In this document: positions 1-6,979 of the stretch, piece after piece | Position numbering within the stretch: position 1 is the stretch's first letter | How the letters are laid out: every line of letters starts with the position of its first letter | Assembly: GCA_019347995.1 (NCBI GenBank) | Contig: JAHWKH010000075.1 | Span: 1 to 9,146 of the forward strand | Length of the DNA stretch: 9,146 bases | Reading direction: 5' to 3' | Origin: Gemmatimonadota bacterium | GTDB lineage: Bacteria; Gemmatimonadota; Gemmatimonadetes; Longimicrobiales; UBA6960 | The notes under the pieces: generated by a model | What the model saw: the letters and a program-made list of their open reading frames with translations, nothing else | Told to the model about the DNA's origin: nothing | Database searches by the model: none | Translations under genes and position numbers: made by a program

Positions 1-645
1 GAGGCGGCGGCCGCGGCCGCCGCAGGAGACGGCGAGAAAGCCCAGCGGATCGTGGACGAGCTGGCGGCGAGCCATGAGAGCCTGCTGCGCACGGTCGCGC
101 CGACCCAGGCCGACGAGACCTCGGCCGATCTTGCAGAGCTCGCCGCGCGCACCGCGGCGCTCCTTCGCAGCGTTGCGATCCTCCGCGAGTGCACGGCGCG
201 CACGCGCGACGCGGTGCTCGCATACGGCGAGCTCGCCTCCACTCCGATCGTCGCTGCCGCGCTTCGCCGCTCAGGCGTCGACGCACGGCCCGCCGCGGCC
301 ACCGCCTTCGTGGTCACGGACGACGCGTTCGGTAACGCCGCCCCGCTGTTCGCCGAGACCTACGCCGCCGCGCGGGACTGGCTACAGCCGCTGGTCAAGG
401 GTGGGACGGTGCCGGTCGTGACCGGGTTCATCGGGTCGACCGCCGACGGCGTCACCACCACCCTGGGTCGGGGAGCATCCGACTACACGGCGGCGATCCT
501 CGCGGCGGGCCTCGGGGCGGGGGAGTGCCGCATCTACACCGACGTCAGCGGCGTCATGAGTGCCGACCCGCGGATGGTGGAGGGGTCGTCCCGCGGCGGT
601 CACGCCCGGGCGGGCGCCACTCCGGGATCGCATTCGGTGCAGTAG
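1..645 (+). pseudogene. aspartate kinase fragment, open at left edge and truncated at its 3' side
   Basis: Aspartate kinase phosphorylates L-aspartate at the first step of lysine, threonine and methionine synthesis. The frame is open from base 1 and codes for the middle of the amino-acid kinase fold. Visible landmarks are the YGELAS helix (equivalent to YGE-RLS in the family), the FVVTDD segment, the GFIGSTADGVTTTLGRGASDY nucleotide/substrate region, and TDVSGVMSADPR near 538-573. The N-terminal KFGGTS motif would lie left of the window. Family resemblance stops near 585. The next expected block (the ARTxP-xSYxEA region, then the GAxVLHP helix and the regulatory ACT domains) is absent. The frame instead runs about 20 more codons, antisense to the neighbouring repressor, and stops at 643-645. 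I cannot tell whether this is a monofunctional or ThrA-type kinase. Without the end of its kinase domain it is unlikely to be active. A real deletion or a contig misjoin would both explain it. Confidence 0.82.
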
Positions 646-1058
646 CCCGTGAGCTCCAGGCGGTAGCCGGTGACCCGGAAGTCTCCGGCGCCGGCGCGCA
701 GGGAGGCCAGGTCGTCCGGGGGGATCCGTCCGTGGACGTCGGCGACCCGGCCGCACTCGACGCAGCGCACGTGGGGGTGCGGATCGGTACGGCCGTCGTA
801 GCGGGCGGAGCCGTCGGAGTAGGTCAGCTTCATGGCGAGCCCGCAGCCCACGAACGTCTCCAGGCTCTTGTAGACCGTGGCCAGGGAGATGCCGGGCTGG
901 CCGCCCCGCACCTCGCGGAAGACCTCTTCGGCGGTGGGGTGGGACGTGGTCGCCGACAGATAGCGGTAGACTGCCGCACGCTGCTCCGTGAAGCGCTGGC
1001 CGCTGGCCTCGAGGGCCTCGCGCAGCACGCGCTCCGATGTTTCGGTCACAGTGGCCAT
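600..1058 (-). CDS. PerR-like Fur-family transcriptional repressor
   Basis: This is a 152-residue metal-dependent DNA-binding regulator. The winged helix spans about residues 8-85, with the ATVYKSLE recognition helix at 60-67. The dimerisation and metal domain follows. H40, D88, H94, H96 and D107 line up with the five regulatory-metal ligands of Bacillus PerR (H37, D85, H91, H93, D104). The cysteines in CVEC (99/102) and CTEC (140/143) form the structural zinc site. An aspartate at the last ligand position favours PerR over classical Fur, so peroxide sensing is the best guess; a Fur or Zur role is not excluded. I chose the ATG at 1058-1056 because a GAGGAA/GAGG stretch lies just upstream. An ATG 15 codons earlier (1103) is in frame but adds residues outside the conserved fold. 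It is divergent from the uncharacterised gene to its right, and it converges with the truncated kinase about 15 bases from where that homology ends. No obvious PerR box was found in the AT-poor upstream region. Confidence 0.9.
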   Translation of the reverse strand: MATVTETSERVLREALEASGQRFTEQRAAVYRYLSATTSHPTAEEVFREVRGGQPGISLATVYKSLETFVGCGLAMKLTYSDGSARYDGRTDPHPHVRCVECGRVADVHGRIPPDDLASLRAGAGDFRVTGYRLELTGYCTECDPGVAPARA

Positions 1059-1128
1059 TTTCCTCGATTCCTCACTGGCAGGGTGTCCGGCGAATCCCGC
1101 CACAACCCTTTGAACGATAGGAGAAGCG

Positions 1129-1200
1129 ATGACCTCATGTCAACCGCGCGTCCGCCTGCGAATTGCCAATTTTGCCCTCGGCCGGGGGAGGACGCCTTGA
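1129..1200 (+). CDS. candidate 23-codon upstream ORF overlapping the next start
   Basis: An ATG at 1129 is preceded by AGGAG (1119-1123) at 5-nt spacing, an ideal ribosome binding site. The reading frame (beginning MTSCQPRVR, rich in Arg) runs 23 codons to a TGA at 1198-1200. That TGA overlaps the probable TTG start of the downstream gene (1197-1199) as TTGA, an arrangement typical of translational coupling. I see no homology. It may be a leader peptide, or the strong ribosome binding site may instead serve the ATG at 1137, although that would need an unusually long 13-nt spacing. Confidence 0.35.
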   Translation: MTSCQPRVRLRIANFALGRGRTP

Positions 1201-1760
1201 GCTCCCCCGAGCCGGCGGGGCCGCTCCTGACGCTCGAGCCCCTGCTCGAGGCCCTGCGCGTGGGGGTGGAGGACGCCGGCTGGACCCTCTCGGGCCTCCA
1301 GAAGACCACGAGCTACGAGTTCGAGGGGCGCTGGGCGGGAGAGTCGACGCGCAGCGCCTATGTCTTCTTCCATCACGAGGACCGCTGGGAGGGCGCCAAC
1401 GTTGAGCTGTACCTGGACGAGACGCCCCGGGGCCTCAAGGGGAACCTGCAGCTCGTCCTGGACGGTCCCTCCCTGGGCGCCATGGCGGACCCCGCCGGGG
1501 CCCTGGGCGACATGGCCGCCGCCGCACGGACGTGCCTGCCGGAGGGGTACGTGGTTCCCCTGACGCTCCGCTTCAGCCTCCCGCGCGCGCAGGACGCGCC
1601 GAAGACCGCGGACGGCGAGTGGCGTGTGAAGCTTCGCCTGCCCCGGGCGGCGATGGAGGCCGGCGCCGGGGCCGTGGCGGCGCTGGCGTCGGCCACGGTG
1701 GCGGCCTTCGAGTCGCTCCTCGTCCATCCGGTCGTGGCCGAGCACGCGCTCCTCGACTAG
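1197..1760 (+). CDS. uncharacterised protein, about 187 residues
   Basis: I do not recognise this protein. It is a soluble-looking product with no signal peptide or membrane segment. It opens with an acidic amphipathic stretch (LEPLLEALRVGVEDAGW), continues with alternating strands rich in aromatic and charged residues (SYEFEGRW, AYVFFHHEDRWEG, ANVELYLDE), and ends in an Ala-rich helix. Two in-frame starts are plausible. The TTG at 1197 has GGAGG at 5-nt spacing. The ATG at 1137 adds 20 residues, including a CxxC (NCQFC), but is poorly placed relative to its nearest ribosome binding site. I favour 1197. The gene is divergent from the PerR-like repressor, so a shared regulatory region at 1059-1128 is possible. 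It is followed after 125 bases by acs, which has its own promoter. Confidence 0.72.
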   Translation: MSSPEPAGPLLTLEPLLEALRVGVEDAGWTLSGLQKTTSYEFEGRWAGESTRSAYVFFHHEDRWEGANVELYLDETPRGLKGNLQLVLDGPSLGAMADPAGALGDMAAAARTCLPEGYVVPLTLRFSLPRAQDAPKTADGEWRVKLRLPRAAMEAGAGAVAALASATVAAFESLLVHPVVAEHALLD

Positions 1761-1796
1761 CCGGGCCCGTAGAAGGGAACCGCCGCGGCCCGGTGC

Positions 1797-1826
1797 TTGC
1801 CGCCCTCCGGCGACACGGCCTACTCT
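1797..1826 (+). promoter_or_regulatory. sigma-70-type promoter for acs
   Basis: TTGCCG (1797-1802) and TACTCT (1821-1826) are separated by 18 nt. Transcription would begin near 1833, leaving about 50 nt of leader before the acs start. The first ten spacer bases, CCCTCCGGCG, are identical to those in the promoter upstream of the guaB-like gene, which has a perfect TTGACA -35. The individual boxes are imperfect, so the call rests on that parallel and on position. Confidence 0.5.
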
Positions 1827-1885
1827 GGCGGCCCGGCGTCCGGTGAGACGGCCCGCCGGCGCACCCGATCCACCGGAGGAGTTGG

Positions 1886-3838
1886 ATGAGCGAGGACCCG
1901 CGCACCATGGACGCGCTCCTGCACGAGGACCGCCGCTTTCCCCCGCCCGAGGCGTTCCGCGCCGCCGCCGTGATCTCCGACGACGACGTCTACGACGAGG
2001 CGGCGCGAGACCGGGAGGCGTACTGGGCGGCGTGGGCGGAGGAGCTCGACTGGTTCGAGCCCTGGCACACCGTACTGGAATGGGAGCCGCCGCACGCGAA
2101 GTGGTTCCTGGGAGGCAAGCTCAACGTCGCCCACAACTGCCTGGATCGCCATCTCGAGGGCCCGCGGCGCGACAAGGCCGCTCTCGTCTGGGAGGGGGAG
2201 CCGGGGGACAGGAGGACGTTGACCTACGCCGACCTCCACCGGGAGGTCTGCACGTTCGCCAACGTCCTGAAGGTTCTGGGCGTGGAGAAGGGCGACCGGG
2301 TGGCCATCTACCTGCCCATGATCCCCGAGGCGGCGGTGGCCATGCTGGCGTGCGCCCGCATCGGAGCGCCCCACTCGGTGGTGTTCGGAGGCTTCAGCCC
2401 CGAGTCCCTGGCGGGACGCATCAACGATGCCCAGGCGAAGGTCCTGATCACCGCCGACGGCGGCTACCGCCGGGGCCAGCCGGTTCCCCTGAAGGAGAAC
2501 GCCGACGAGGCGGTGGCGTCGTGTCCCGGCATCGAGAGCGTCGTCGTGGTGGCCCGGGGCGAGGGCATCACGGGCAGCACCATGACCGCGGGACGGGACC
2601 ACTGGTACCACGAGCTGATGGAGAGGGCGTCGGCCGATTGTCCCGCCGAGCCCATGGACTCCGAGGACCTGCTCTACATCCTCTACACGTCGGGCACCAC
2701 CGGGCAGCCGAAGGGGGTGGTGCACACGACCGGCGGGTACCTCACGCAGGTCTACGCCACCACCAGGGCCGTCTTCGACCTGAAGGAGGACGACGTCTAC
2801 TGGTGCACCGCGGACGTGGGCTGGGTCACCGGCCACAGCTACATCGTGTACGGGCCCCTGGCGAACGGCGCCACGTGCCTCATGTACGAGGGCGCCCCCG
2901 ACTGGCCCGACCGGGGCCGCTTCTGGAAGCTGTGCGAGACGTACGGCGTGAGCGTCTTCTACACGGCGCCCACGGCGATCCGCGCCTTCATGCGCTGGGG
3001 CGAGCGCTGGCCCGGGGAGTACGACCTCTCGAGGCTCCGCCTCCTTGGCACGGTGGGCGAGCCCATCAACCCCGAGGCGTGGATCTGGTACAACGAGGTC
3101 ATCGGCGGCGGCCGGTGCCCCATCGTGGACACGTGGTGGCAGACCGAGACCGGCGCCATCATGATCACGCCCCTTCCGGGAATCACCGAGACCAAGCCCG
3201 GCACCGCCACGCGCGCGTTCCCCGGCATCGACGCCACGATCCTCGATGAGAACGGCGGGGAGACCGACGCCGGCTACCTCGCCATCACGTCGCCCTGGCC
3301 GTCGATGCTGCGCACCGTGTGGGGCGACGACGCCCGCTTCCGCGAGCAGTACTGGTCGACATGGGACGGGATCTACTTCCCCGGCGACGGCGCCAAGCGC
3401 GACGAGGACGGATACTTCTGGATCCTCGGCCGCGTCGACGACGTCCTCAACGTGGCCGGCCACCGCATCGGCACCATGGAGGTGGAGAGCGCGCTGGTCG
3501 ACGACCTGCGCGTGGCCGAGGCGGCCGTGGTGGGCAAGGCCCACGACGTGAAGGGCCAGGCCATCGCCGCGTTCGTGACGCTCAAGGAGGGCCACGAGCC
3601 CTCGGACGAGCTGGCGCAGGAGCTGCGGGCGCACGTGGCGCAGAAGATCGGCGCCATCGCCCGGCCCGAGGCGGTGCTCTTCACGGCCGACCTGCCCAAG
3701 ACCCGCTCCGGCAAGATCATGCGGCGCCTCCTCCAGGACATCGCGGAGGGACGGGCGGTGGGCGACACCACCACGCTCGCCGATCCGGCCGTGGTGCAGC
3801 GGCTCAAAGACCGCTACGAGGAGGAGGGGAAGGTCTAG
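1886..3838 (+). CDS. acs: acetyl-CoA synthetase (AMP-forming)
   Basis: This cytoplasmic enzyme converts acetate, ATP and CoA into acetyl-CoA, AMP and pyrophosphate through acetyl-AMP. At 650 residues it is the normal length for Acs. It starts with the Acs-type N-terminal region ([15 protein letters not shown], about residues 46-60). The ATP-binding P-loop [11 protein letters not shown] is at 267-277, and the [13 protein letters not shown] block follows. DTWWQTETG is at 415-423, with the tryptophan that restricts the pocket to acetate. The hinge and CoA-binding motif [10 protein letters not shown] begins at 525. The catalytic lysine K610 sits in [10 protein letters not shown], the site that Pat/GNAT enzymes acetylate to switch Acs off in other bacteria. 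The residue after TETG is Ala where many Acs proteins have Gly. The ATG at 1886 follows GGAGGAG at good spacing. It converges with the acyltransferase gene, with only 21 bases between their stops, and no deacetylase or acetate transporter is adjacent. Confidence 0.97.
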   Translation: MSEDPRTMDALLHEDRRFPPPEAFRAAAVISDDDVYDEAARDREAYWAAWAEELDWFEPWHTVLEWEPPHAKWFLGGKLNVAHNCLDRHLEGPRRDKAALVWEGEPGDRRTLTYADLHREVCTFANVLKVLGVEKGDRVAIYLPMIPEAAVAMLACARIGAPHSVVFGGFSPESLAGRINDAQAKVLITADGGYRRGQPVPLKENADEAVASCPGIESVVVVARGEGITGSTMTAGRDHWYHELMERASADCPAEPMDSEDLLYILYTSGTTGQPKGVVHTTGGYLTQVYATTRAVFDLKEDDVYWCTADVGWVTGHSYIVYGPLANGATCLMYEGAPDWPDRGRFWKLCETYGVSVFYTAPTAIRAFMRWGERWPGEYDLSRLRLLGTVGEPINPEAWIWYNEVIGGGRCPIVDTWWQTETGAIMITPLPGITETKPGTATRAFPGIDATILDENGGETDAGYLAITSPWPSMLRTVWGDDARFREQYWSTWDGIYFPGDGAKRDEDGYFWILGRVDDVLNVAGHRIGTMEVESALVDDLRVAEAAVVGKAHDVKGQAIAAFVTLKEGHEPSDELAQELRAHVAQKIGAIARPEAVLFTADLPKTRSGKIMRRLLQDIAEGRAVGDTTTLADPAVVQRLKDRYEEEGKV

Positions 3839-3859
3839 GCACGCGACCCGGGGCGTCCG

Positions 3860-4717
3860 CTACGGCGCGCTGCGCCCCGTCTCGCCCTCCTCGAGGGGAT
3901 CGCCCAGCGGATCGGGCGTGGGGGGGCGCTTCTTCGCCCGCTCCCCCGCCGACTTCTCCTTCACGGGGCGCGCCGGGATGCCCACGTGCACCGTGTGGGG
4001 CACGGTGTCCTTCGTCGCCATCGCCATCGCCCCTACCATGGAGTCCTCGGCCACCCGCGTGCCCGCCAGGACAGTGGCGTGGTAGGTGAGGCGCACGCCG
4101 TCCTCGATGACCGTCCGGGGCGTGTTCACGTTGCGGCCGTCCACGATGTCGTGGCTGTGGCTGTAGACGTTGGCGAAGTCCGAGATGGAGACGCCGTTGC
4201 CGATCCGGATGCCGCCCCGGTCGTCCAGGAGCACATGGCGGTGGACCACCACGTTGTCGCCCACCTCAAGGTTGTAGCCGAACGACAGCTTCACGTGGTG
4301 GAACGCCTTGAAGTTGCGGCCGCAGCTCCTGAAGATCCGCTTCGCCAGGATGCGCCGCAGGCGGACGCCCAGGTGCACGTTCTCCCCCAGGGGGCTCCTG
4401 TCGAACATCTCCCACAACCAGATGAGCGGCTTCACCCGGTCGTATCTCTCCAGGTCGATCTCGCCGTAGTATTCGGGCTCCAGCGTCACGTTGGCGGCGT
4501 CTATCTGGGACAGCGCCACGCGAGCGCCCAGCGGAAGGCGCCGGGGGTCGACGTCCGCCAGGTGCGGGTAGTAGATGTCGCCGAGCACGCGACGACAGAG
4601 CGCGTACCGGTTGCAGTCCGGTTGCGCCAGGGAGGCCTCGAGGGAATCGAGCCACTCGTCGTAGAGGGCCTGGGTGGACGCCTCCAGGGGTACCGGTCGG
4701 AGGGGGAGAAACGCCAT
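3860..4717 (-). CDS. hexapeptide-repeat (left-handed beta-helix) O-acyltransferase
   Basis: This 285-residue protein belongs to the acetyltransferase group with hexapeptide repeats. Residues 1-125 are a helical N-terminal extension with no recognised motif. From about 130 to 250 there are [LIV]-G-x4-type turns (LEVGDNVVV, IRIGNGVSISD, TVIEDGVRL, SMVGAMAMA), ending in the classic VGIPARPVK closure. Histidines in NVYSHSHD (187 and 189) are candidates for the catalytic base. The last 35 residues are charged and proline-rich, probably disordered. The acceptor is unknown; relatives acetylate sugars of cell-surface polysaccharides or small molecules. The ATG at 4717 lacks a clear ribosome binding site, and an in-frame TGA lies about nine codons upstream, so the N-terminus is constrained. 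A TAAGCT (plus-strand 4764-4769) could be a -10 box, but I see no good -35. Confidence 0.88.
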   Translation of the reverse strand: MAFLPLRPVPLEASTQALYDEWLDSLEASLAQPDCNRYALCRRVLGDIYYPHLADVDPRRLPLGARVALSQIDAANVTLEPEYYGEIDLERYDRVKPLIWLWEMFDRSPLGENVHLGVRLRRILAKRIFRSCGRNFKAFHHVKLSFGYNLEVGDNVVVHRHVLLDDRGGIRIGNGVSISDFANVYSHSHDIVDGRNVNTPRTVIEDGVRLTYHATVLAGTRVAEDSMVGAMAMATKDTVPHTVHVGIPARPVKEKSAGERAKKRPPTPDPLGDPLEEGETGRSAP

Positions 4718-4802
4718 CGGCTGGACCCGGGTAGGGAGTCATGGTCGATCGTCGGCCGCGCAAAGCTTACCACGCTTCCACCTCCCAATCCACGGGGGTT
4801 CC

Positions 4803-5276
4803 ATGCACGACGTCCTGCGGCAGCGTCTCCTCAGGAAGATCGACAGCCTGCCGGACGAGCAGGTCTACCAGGTACTGGACTACATCGAGTTCCTGGAATC
4901 CAAGTACGCCCGCCACCTCCCGCAGGAGGCCACGGGCCTGCAGAAGTTCGCGGAGGGGCTGGAGGATCGCCTGCGCAGGAAGGCGGTGAGCCCGGCGACC
5001 ATCCGGGAGGCGTTCCAGCTCATCGCGGCGGCCGACCGGGTCCTGTCCAGCGTCTCCACGGCCGGCACGCGCCTCCTGGGAGAGCTCGGGGCCATGGGCG
5101 AGGAGGACGGCGGGCAGGGGGCCGGTCCGCCGTCGGGCCGCCGGCCGCCGCCGCCCCGATCCGGGAGCGCCGGGGGGAGCCGACCGGCCGCGGGAGAGAC
5201 CCCTCCCCACGGCGATCCGCTGCGCACCCGGCATGAGGCGGGGGAGGCCCGAGAGGGGCCTTCCGGCGAGGGTTGA
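4803..5276 (+). CDS. small uncharacterised protein with disordered C-terminal tail
   Basis: This 157-residue protein of unknown function has two parts. Residues 1-95 are helical and look conserved: LLRKIDSLPDEQVYQVLDYIEFLESKYA resembles the short leucine-rich helix of DUF2281-type proteins (a weak similarity, by eye), followed by a second helical segment around IREAFQLIAAADRVLS. Residues 96-157 are low-complexity Gly/Pro/Arg/Glu, probably disordered. The ATG at 4803 is preceded by GGGGG at about 5 nt. An open frame continues 43 codons further left, but over DNA that encodes the N-terminus of the divergent acyltransferase, so I reject that extension. Its TGA stop (5274-5276) lies inside the -35 box of the promoter for the guaB-like gene. 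Confidence 0.75.
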   Translation: MHDVLRQRLLRKIDSLPDEQVYQVLDYIEFLESKYARHLPQEATGLQKFAEGLEDRLRRKAVSPATIREAFQLIAAADRVLSSVSTAGTRLLGELGAMGEEDGGQGAGPPSGRRPPPPRSGSAGGSRPAAGETPPHGDPLRTRHEAGEAREGPSGEG

Positions 5277-5302
5277 CACCCTCCGGCGGCCTCGACTAAC
5301 CT
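5273..5302 (+). promoter_or_regulatory. strong sigma-70-type promoter for the guaB-like gene
   Basis: A perfect TTGACA (5273-5278) is followed after 18 nt by TAACCT (5297-5302). The spacer begins with CCCTCCGGCG, the same ten bases as in the acs promoter. Transcription would start near 5308-5310, giving a leader of about 130 nt before the guaB-like start. The -35 box overlaps the stop codon of the preceding gene. Confidence 0.72.
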
Positions 5303-5307
5303 CACCC

Positions 5308-5442
5308 ATGGAAGGAGCCGTATCCGAAGCCGAGCGGCCTGAGCCCGCCCTCCGAGGTGTCCCGCGGGACACGGTCGGGGGGCGGGCGTGCATTATCCGG
5401 CTGGACCGCCGATGGCCGCCCCCCCACCGAAAGAGCCCATGA
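5308..5442 (+). CDS. candidate 44-residue leaderless upstream ORF in the guaB-like leader
   Basis: An ATG at 5308 lies six bases after the -10 box, where transcription would begin, so the mRNA could be leaderless. The frame (beginning MEGAVSEAERPEPALRG) runs 44 codons to TGA at 5440-5442, overlapping the probable start of the guaB-like gene as ATGA (5439-5442). This would allow ribosomes to be passed to a start that has only a weak Shine-Dalgarno (AGAG). The product is not recognised. The frame also covers the large hairpin at 5343-5387. It could be fortuitous in DNA this GC-rich. Confidence 0.35.
   Translation: MEGAVSEAERPEPALRGVPRDTVGGRACIIRLDRRWPPPHRKSP
5343..5387 (+). promoter_or_regulatory. 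large hairpin in guaB-like leader, with a 16-bp perfect palindrome at its tip
   Basis: GCCCGCCC (5343-5350) pairs perfectly with GGGCGGGC (5380-5387). The helix continues with U-G, C-G, C-G, G-C and A-U pairs (5351-5355 with 5379-5375). After a small internal loop, GTGTCC pairs with GGACAC around a CGCG loop. That makes 19 pairs in all. At DNA level the tip, GTGTCCCGCGGGACAC (5357-5372), is an exact palindrome that could be a dimeric repressor operator. There is no following T-run, so it is not a simple terminator. It lies about 50 nt before the start of the guaB-like gene. Confidence 0.6.
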
Positions 5443-6899
5443 CCGAACCCCGCCGCAGCGCCGTGATCCTCAAGGAGGCGCTGACGTTCGACGACGTCCT
5501 CCTCGTGCCCGGCCACTCCACCGTCCACCCCAGGGACACCGAGCTGGGCAGCCGCGCGACGTCGAAGGTGGCGCTGCAGATCCCCCTCCTCGCCGCGGCC
5601 ATGGACACCGTGACCGAGTCGCGCATGGCCATCCAGATGGCGCGGGAGGGCGGCATGGGGATCATCCACAAGAACATGTCCGTGGACCGCCAGGCCGAGG
5701 AGGTCGACCGGGTCAAGCGCTCCGAGAGCGGGATGATCCTCAACCCCATCACGCTGGGTCCCGACGCGACCCTGCGCCAGGCCCACGAGCTCATGGGCCG
5801 CTTCTCCATCAGCGGGGTGCCCATCGTCGAGAACGGAGAGCGGCTCGTGGGCATCATCACCAACCGCGACCTCCAGTTCGAGACCCAGCTCGACCGGCCC
5901 ATCCGCGACGTCATGACGTCGGACGGCCTGGTCACGGTCCCCGTGGGCACCACGCTGGACCAGGCCGAGGCGGTACTCCACGAGCACCGCATCGAGAAGC
6001 TCCCGGTGGTGGACGGCGAGGGGCGGCTCAAGGGCCTCATCACGGTGAAGGACATCTTCAAGCGCCGCCGCTATCCGGACGCCTGCAAGGACGAGCACGG
6101 CCGACTCCGTGTGGGCGCCGCGGTCGGCACGTCGCAGGCCGATCTGGACCGCGCGGCCGCCGTGCTGGACGCCGGGGTCGACCTGCTGGTGATCGACACC
6201 GCCCACGGCCATTCGATCCGCGTTCTCGACAGCGTCGCACGCGTGAAAAAGCTGTCGAACGCCGTTCAGGTGATCGCGGGCAACGTCGCCACCGCCGACG
6301 GCACGCAGGCGATGGTGGACGCGGGCGCGGACTCGATCAAGGTCGGGGTGGGGCCGGGTAGTATCTGTGTGACGCGCGTCGTCACCGGCTACGGGATGCC
6401 ACAGGTCACAGCGGTGATGGAGGCGTACGAGGTGGCGCACCGCGCGCGCATCCCCATCATCGCCGACGGCGGCGTCAAGGACGACAAGGACGTGTTCCTG
6501 GCGCTGGTGTGCGGCGCGACGTCCGTCATGATGGGCAGCGCCCTGTCGGGCACCGACGAATCGCCCGGCCAGGTCATCGAGGATCCCGCGAGCGGGCAGA
6601 AGCTCAAGATCTACCGTGGCATGACCTCGCCGCAGGCGGTGCTCCAGACCCTGTACAGCGCCGACCAGGCCGACGTGGACGAGGCGCTCGAGACGCCTTC
6701 GGAGGGGCAAGAGATCCAGGTGCGCTACAAGGGCAGCGTGGTGGACATCCTGTCGCGCATGCGGGGCCACCTGCGCTCGGCGGTGAGCTACGCGGGCGCG
6801 CGCTCGCTGGCCGAGGCCCGCGACGCCGTGGTGCGCGACCCCATGCGCTGGCTGGTGCCTCTGTCGGAGGCGGCGCGGCGGGAGTCGTACGAGCGGTAG
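5439..6899 (+). CDS. guaB: IMP dehydrogenase-family protein with tandem CBS domains (IMPDH or GMP reductase)
   Basis: Members of this TIM-barrel family oxidise IMP to XMP (GuaB) or reduce GMP to IMP (GMP reductase). The 486-residue protein has the normal IMPDH start ([15 protein letters not shown], 15-29), AAMDTVTES and the [10 protein letters not shown] loop. Two CBS domains follow at about 96-151 and 156-211, which usually bind ATP/GTP for allosteric control. After [16 protein letters not shown] comes the catalytic loop [11 protein letters not shown] with C310, then IIADGG and YRGM (392-395). The mobile flap after YRGM is unusual: I find no DRYFQ-like Arg-Tyr pair, which serves as the hydrolytic base in IMPDH. 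The chain also ends at RESYER where others have an ESHxH tail. The symbol guaB is therefore provisional. I chose the ATG at 5439 because conserved sequence begins just after it; in-frame alternatives are ATG 5412 and GTG 5388. Its upstream ORF, hairpin and promoter suggest regulated expression. Confidence 0.9.
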   Translation: MTEPRRSAVILKEALTFDDVLLVPGHSTVHPRDTELGSRATSKVALQIPLLAAAMDTVTESRMAIQMAREGGMGIIHKNMSVDRQAEEVDRVKRSESGMILNPITLGPDATLRQAHELMGRFSISGVPIVENGERLVGIITNRDLQFETQLDRPIRDVMTSDGLVTVPVGTTLDQAEAVLHEHRIEKLPVVDGEGRLKGLITVKDIFKRRRYPDACKDEHGRLRVGAAVGTSQADLDRAAAVLDAGVDLLVIDTAHGHSIRVLDSVARVKKLSNAVQVIAGNVATADGTQAMVDAGADSIKVGVGPGSICVTRVVTGYGMPQVTAVMEAYEVAHRARIPIIADGGVKDDKDVFLALVCGATSVMMGSALSGTDESPGQVIEDPASGQKLKIYRGMTSPQAVLQTLYSADQADVDEALETPSEGQEIQVRYKGSVVDILSRMRGHLRSAVSYAGARSLAEARDAVVRDPMRWLVPLSEAARRESYER

Positions 6900-6979
6900 A
6901 AGGGGCCTGCGGCCGAGGTCGGGGAGTCCATTCCCGGTGCCGGGGTTTCGGCGGCGAGGCTCCTCCGGCATCTTTGGCC

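Noticed and set aside
525..1136. Long plus-strand open frame upstream of and continuous with the uncharacterised gene, antisense to the repressor
   Set aside because: It has no recognisable motif and lies opposite a repressor gene with all family residues intact. It is an open-frame artefact of high GC.
1820..3634. Long minus-strand open frame opposite acs
   Set aside because: Same reason: it mirrors a complete acetyl-CoA synthetase and shows no protein features of its own.
3839..3876. Bidirectional terminator between acs and the acyltransferase (GGCGC-GCT-GCGCC at 3864-3876)
   Set aside because: It is only a 5-bp stem within the acyltransferase coding end, with no T-run on either side. Such short hairpins are common at this GC content.
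4674..4802. N-terminal extension of the small protein at 4803
   Set aside because: The extension overlaps the acyltransferase start on the other strand and has no ribosome site. The conserved-looking helix begins right after the ATG at 4803.
5110..5276. GC-rich tail of the small protein as a frameshifted or noncoding stretch
   Set aside because: Disordered Gly/Pro/Arg tails are common in high-GC genomes. I could find no better frame in which similarity resumes.
4767..6971. Very long minus-strand open frame opposite the guaB-like gene
   Set aside because: Its composition is His/Arg/Gly/Ala-rich shadow sequence, with no domain motifs, and the plus-strand frame carries a complete enzyme.
6936..6979. 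Promoter or leaderless start just before the selenoprotein gene (TTTCGG ... CATCTT)
   Set aside because: Both boxes match the consensus poorly and the shared spacer motif is not in register, so I cannot support it.
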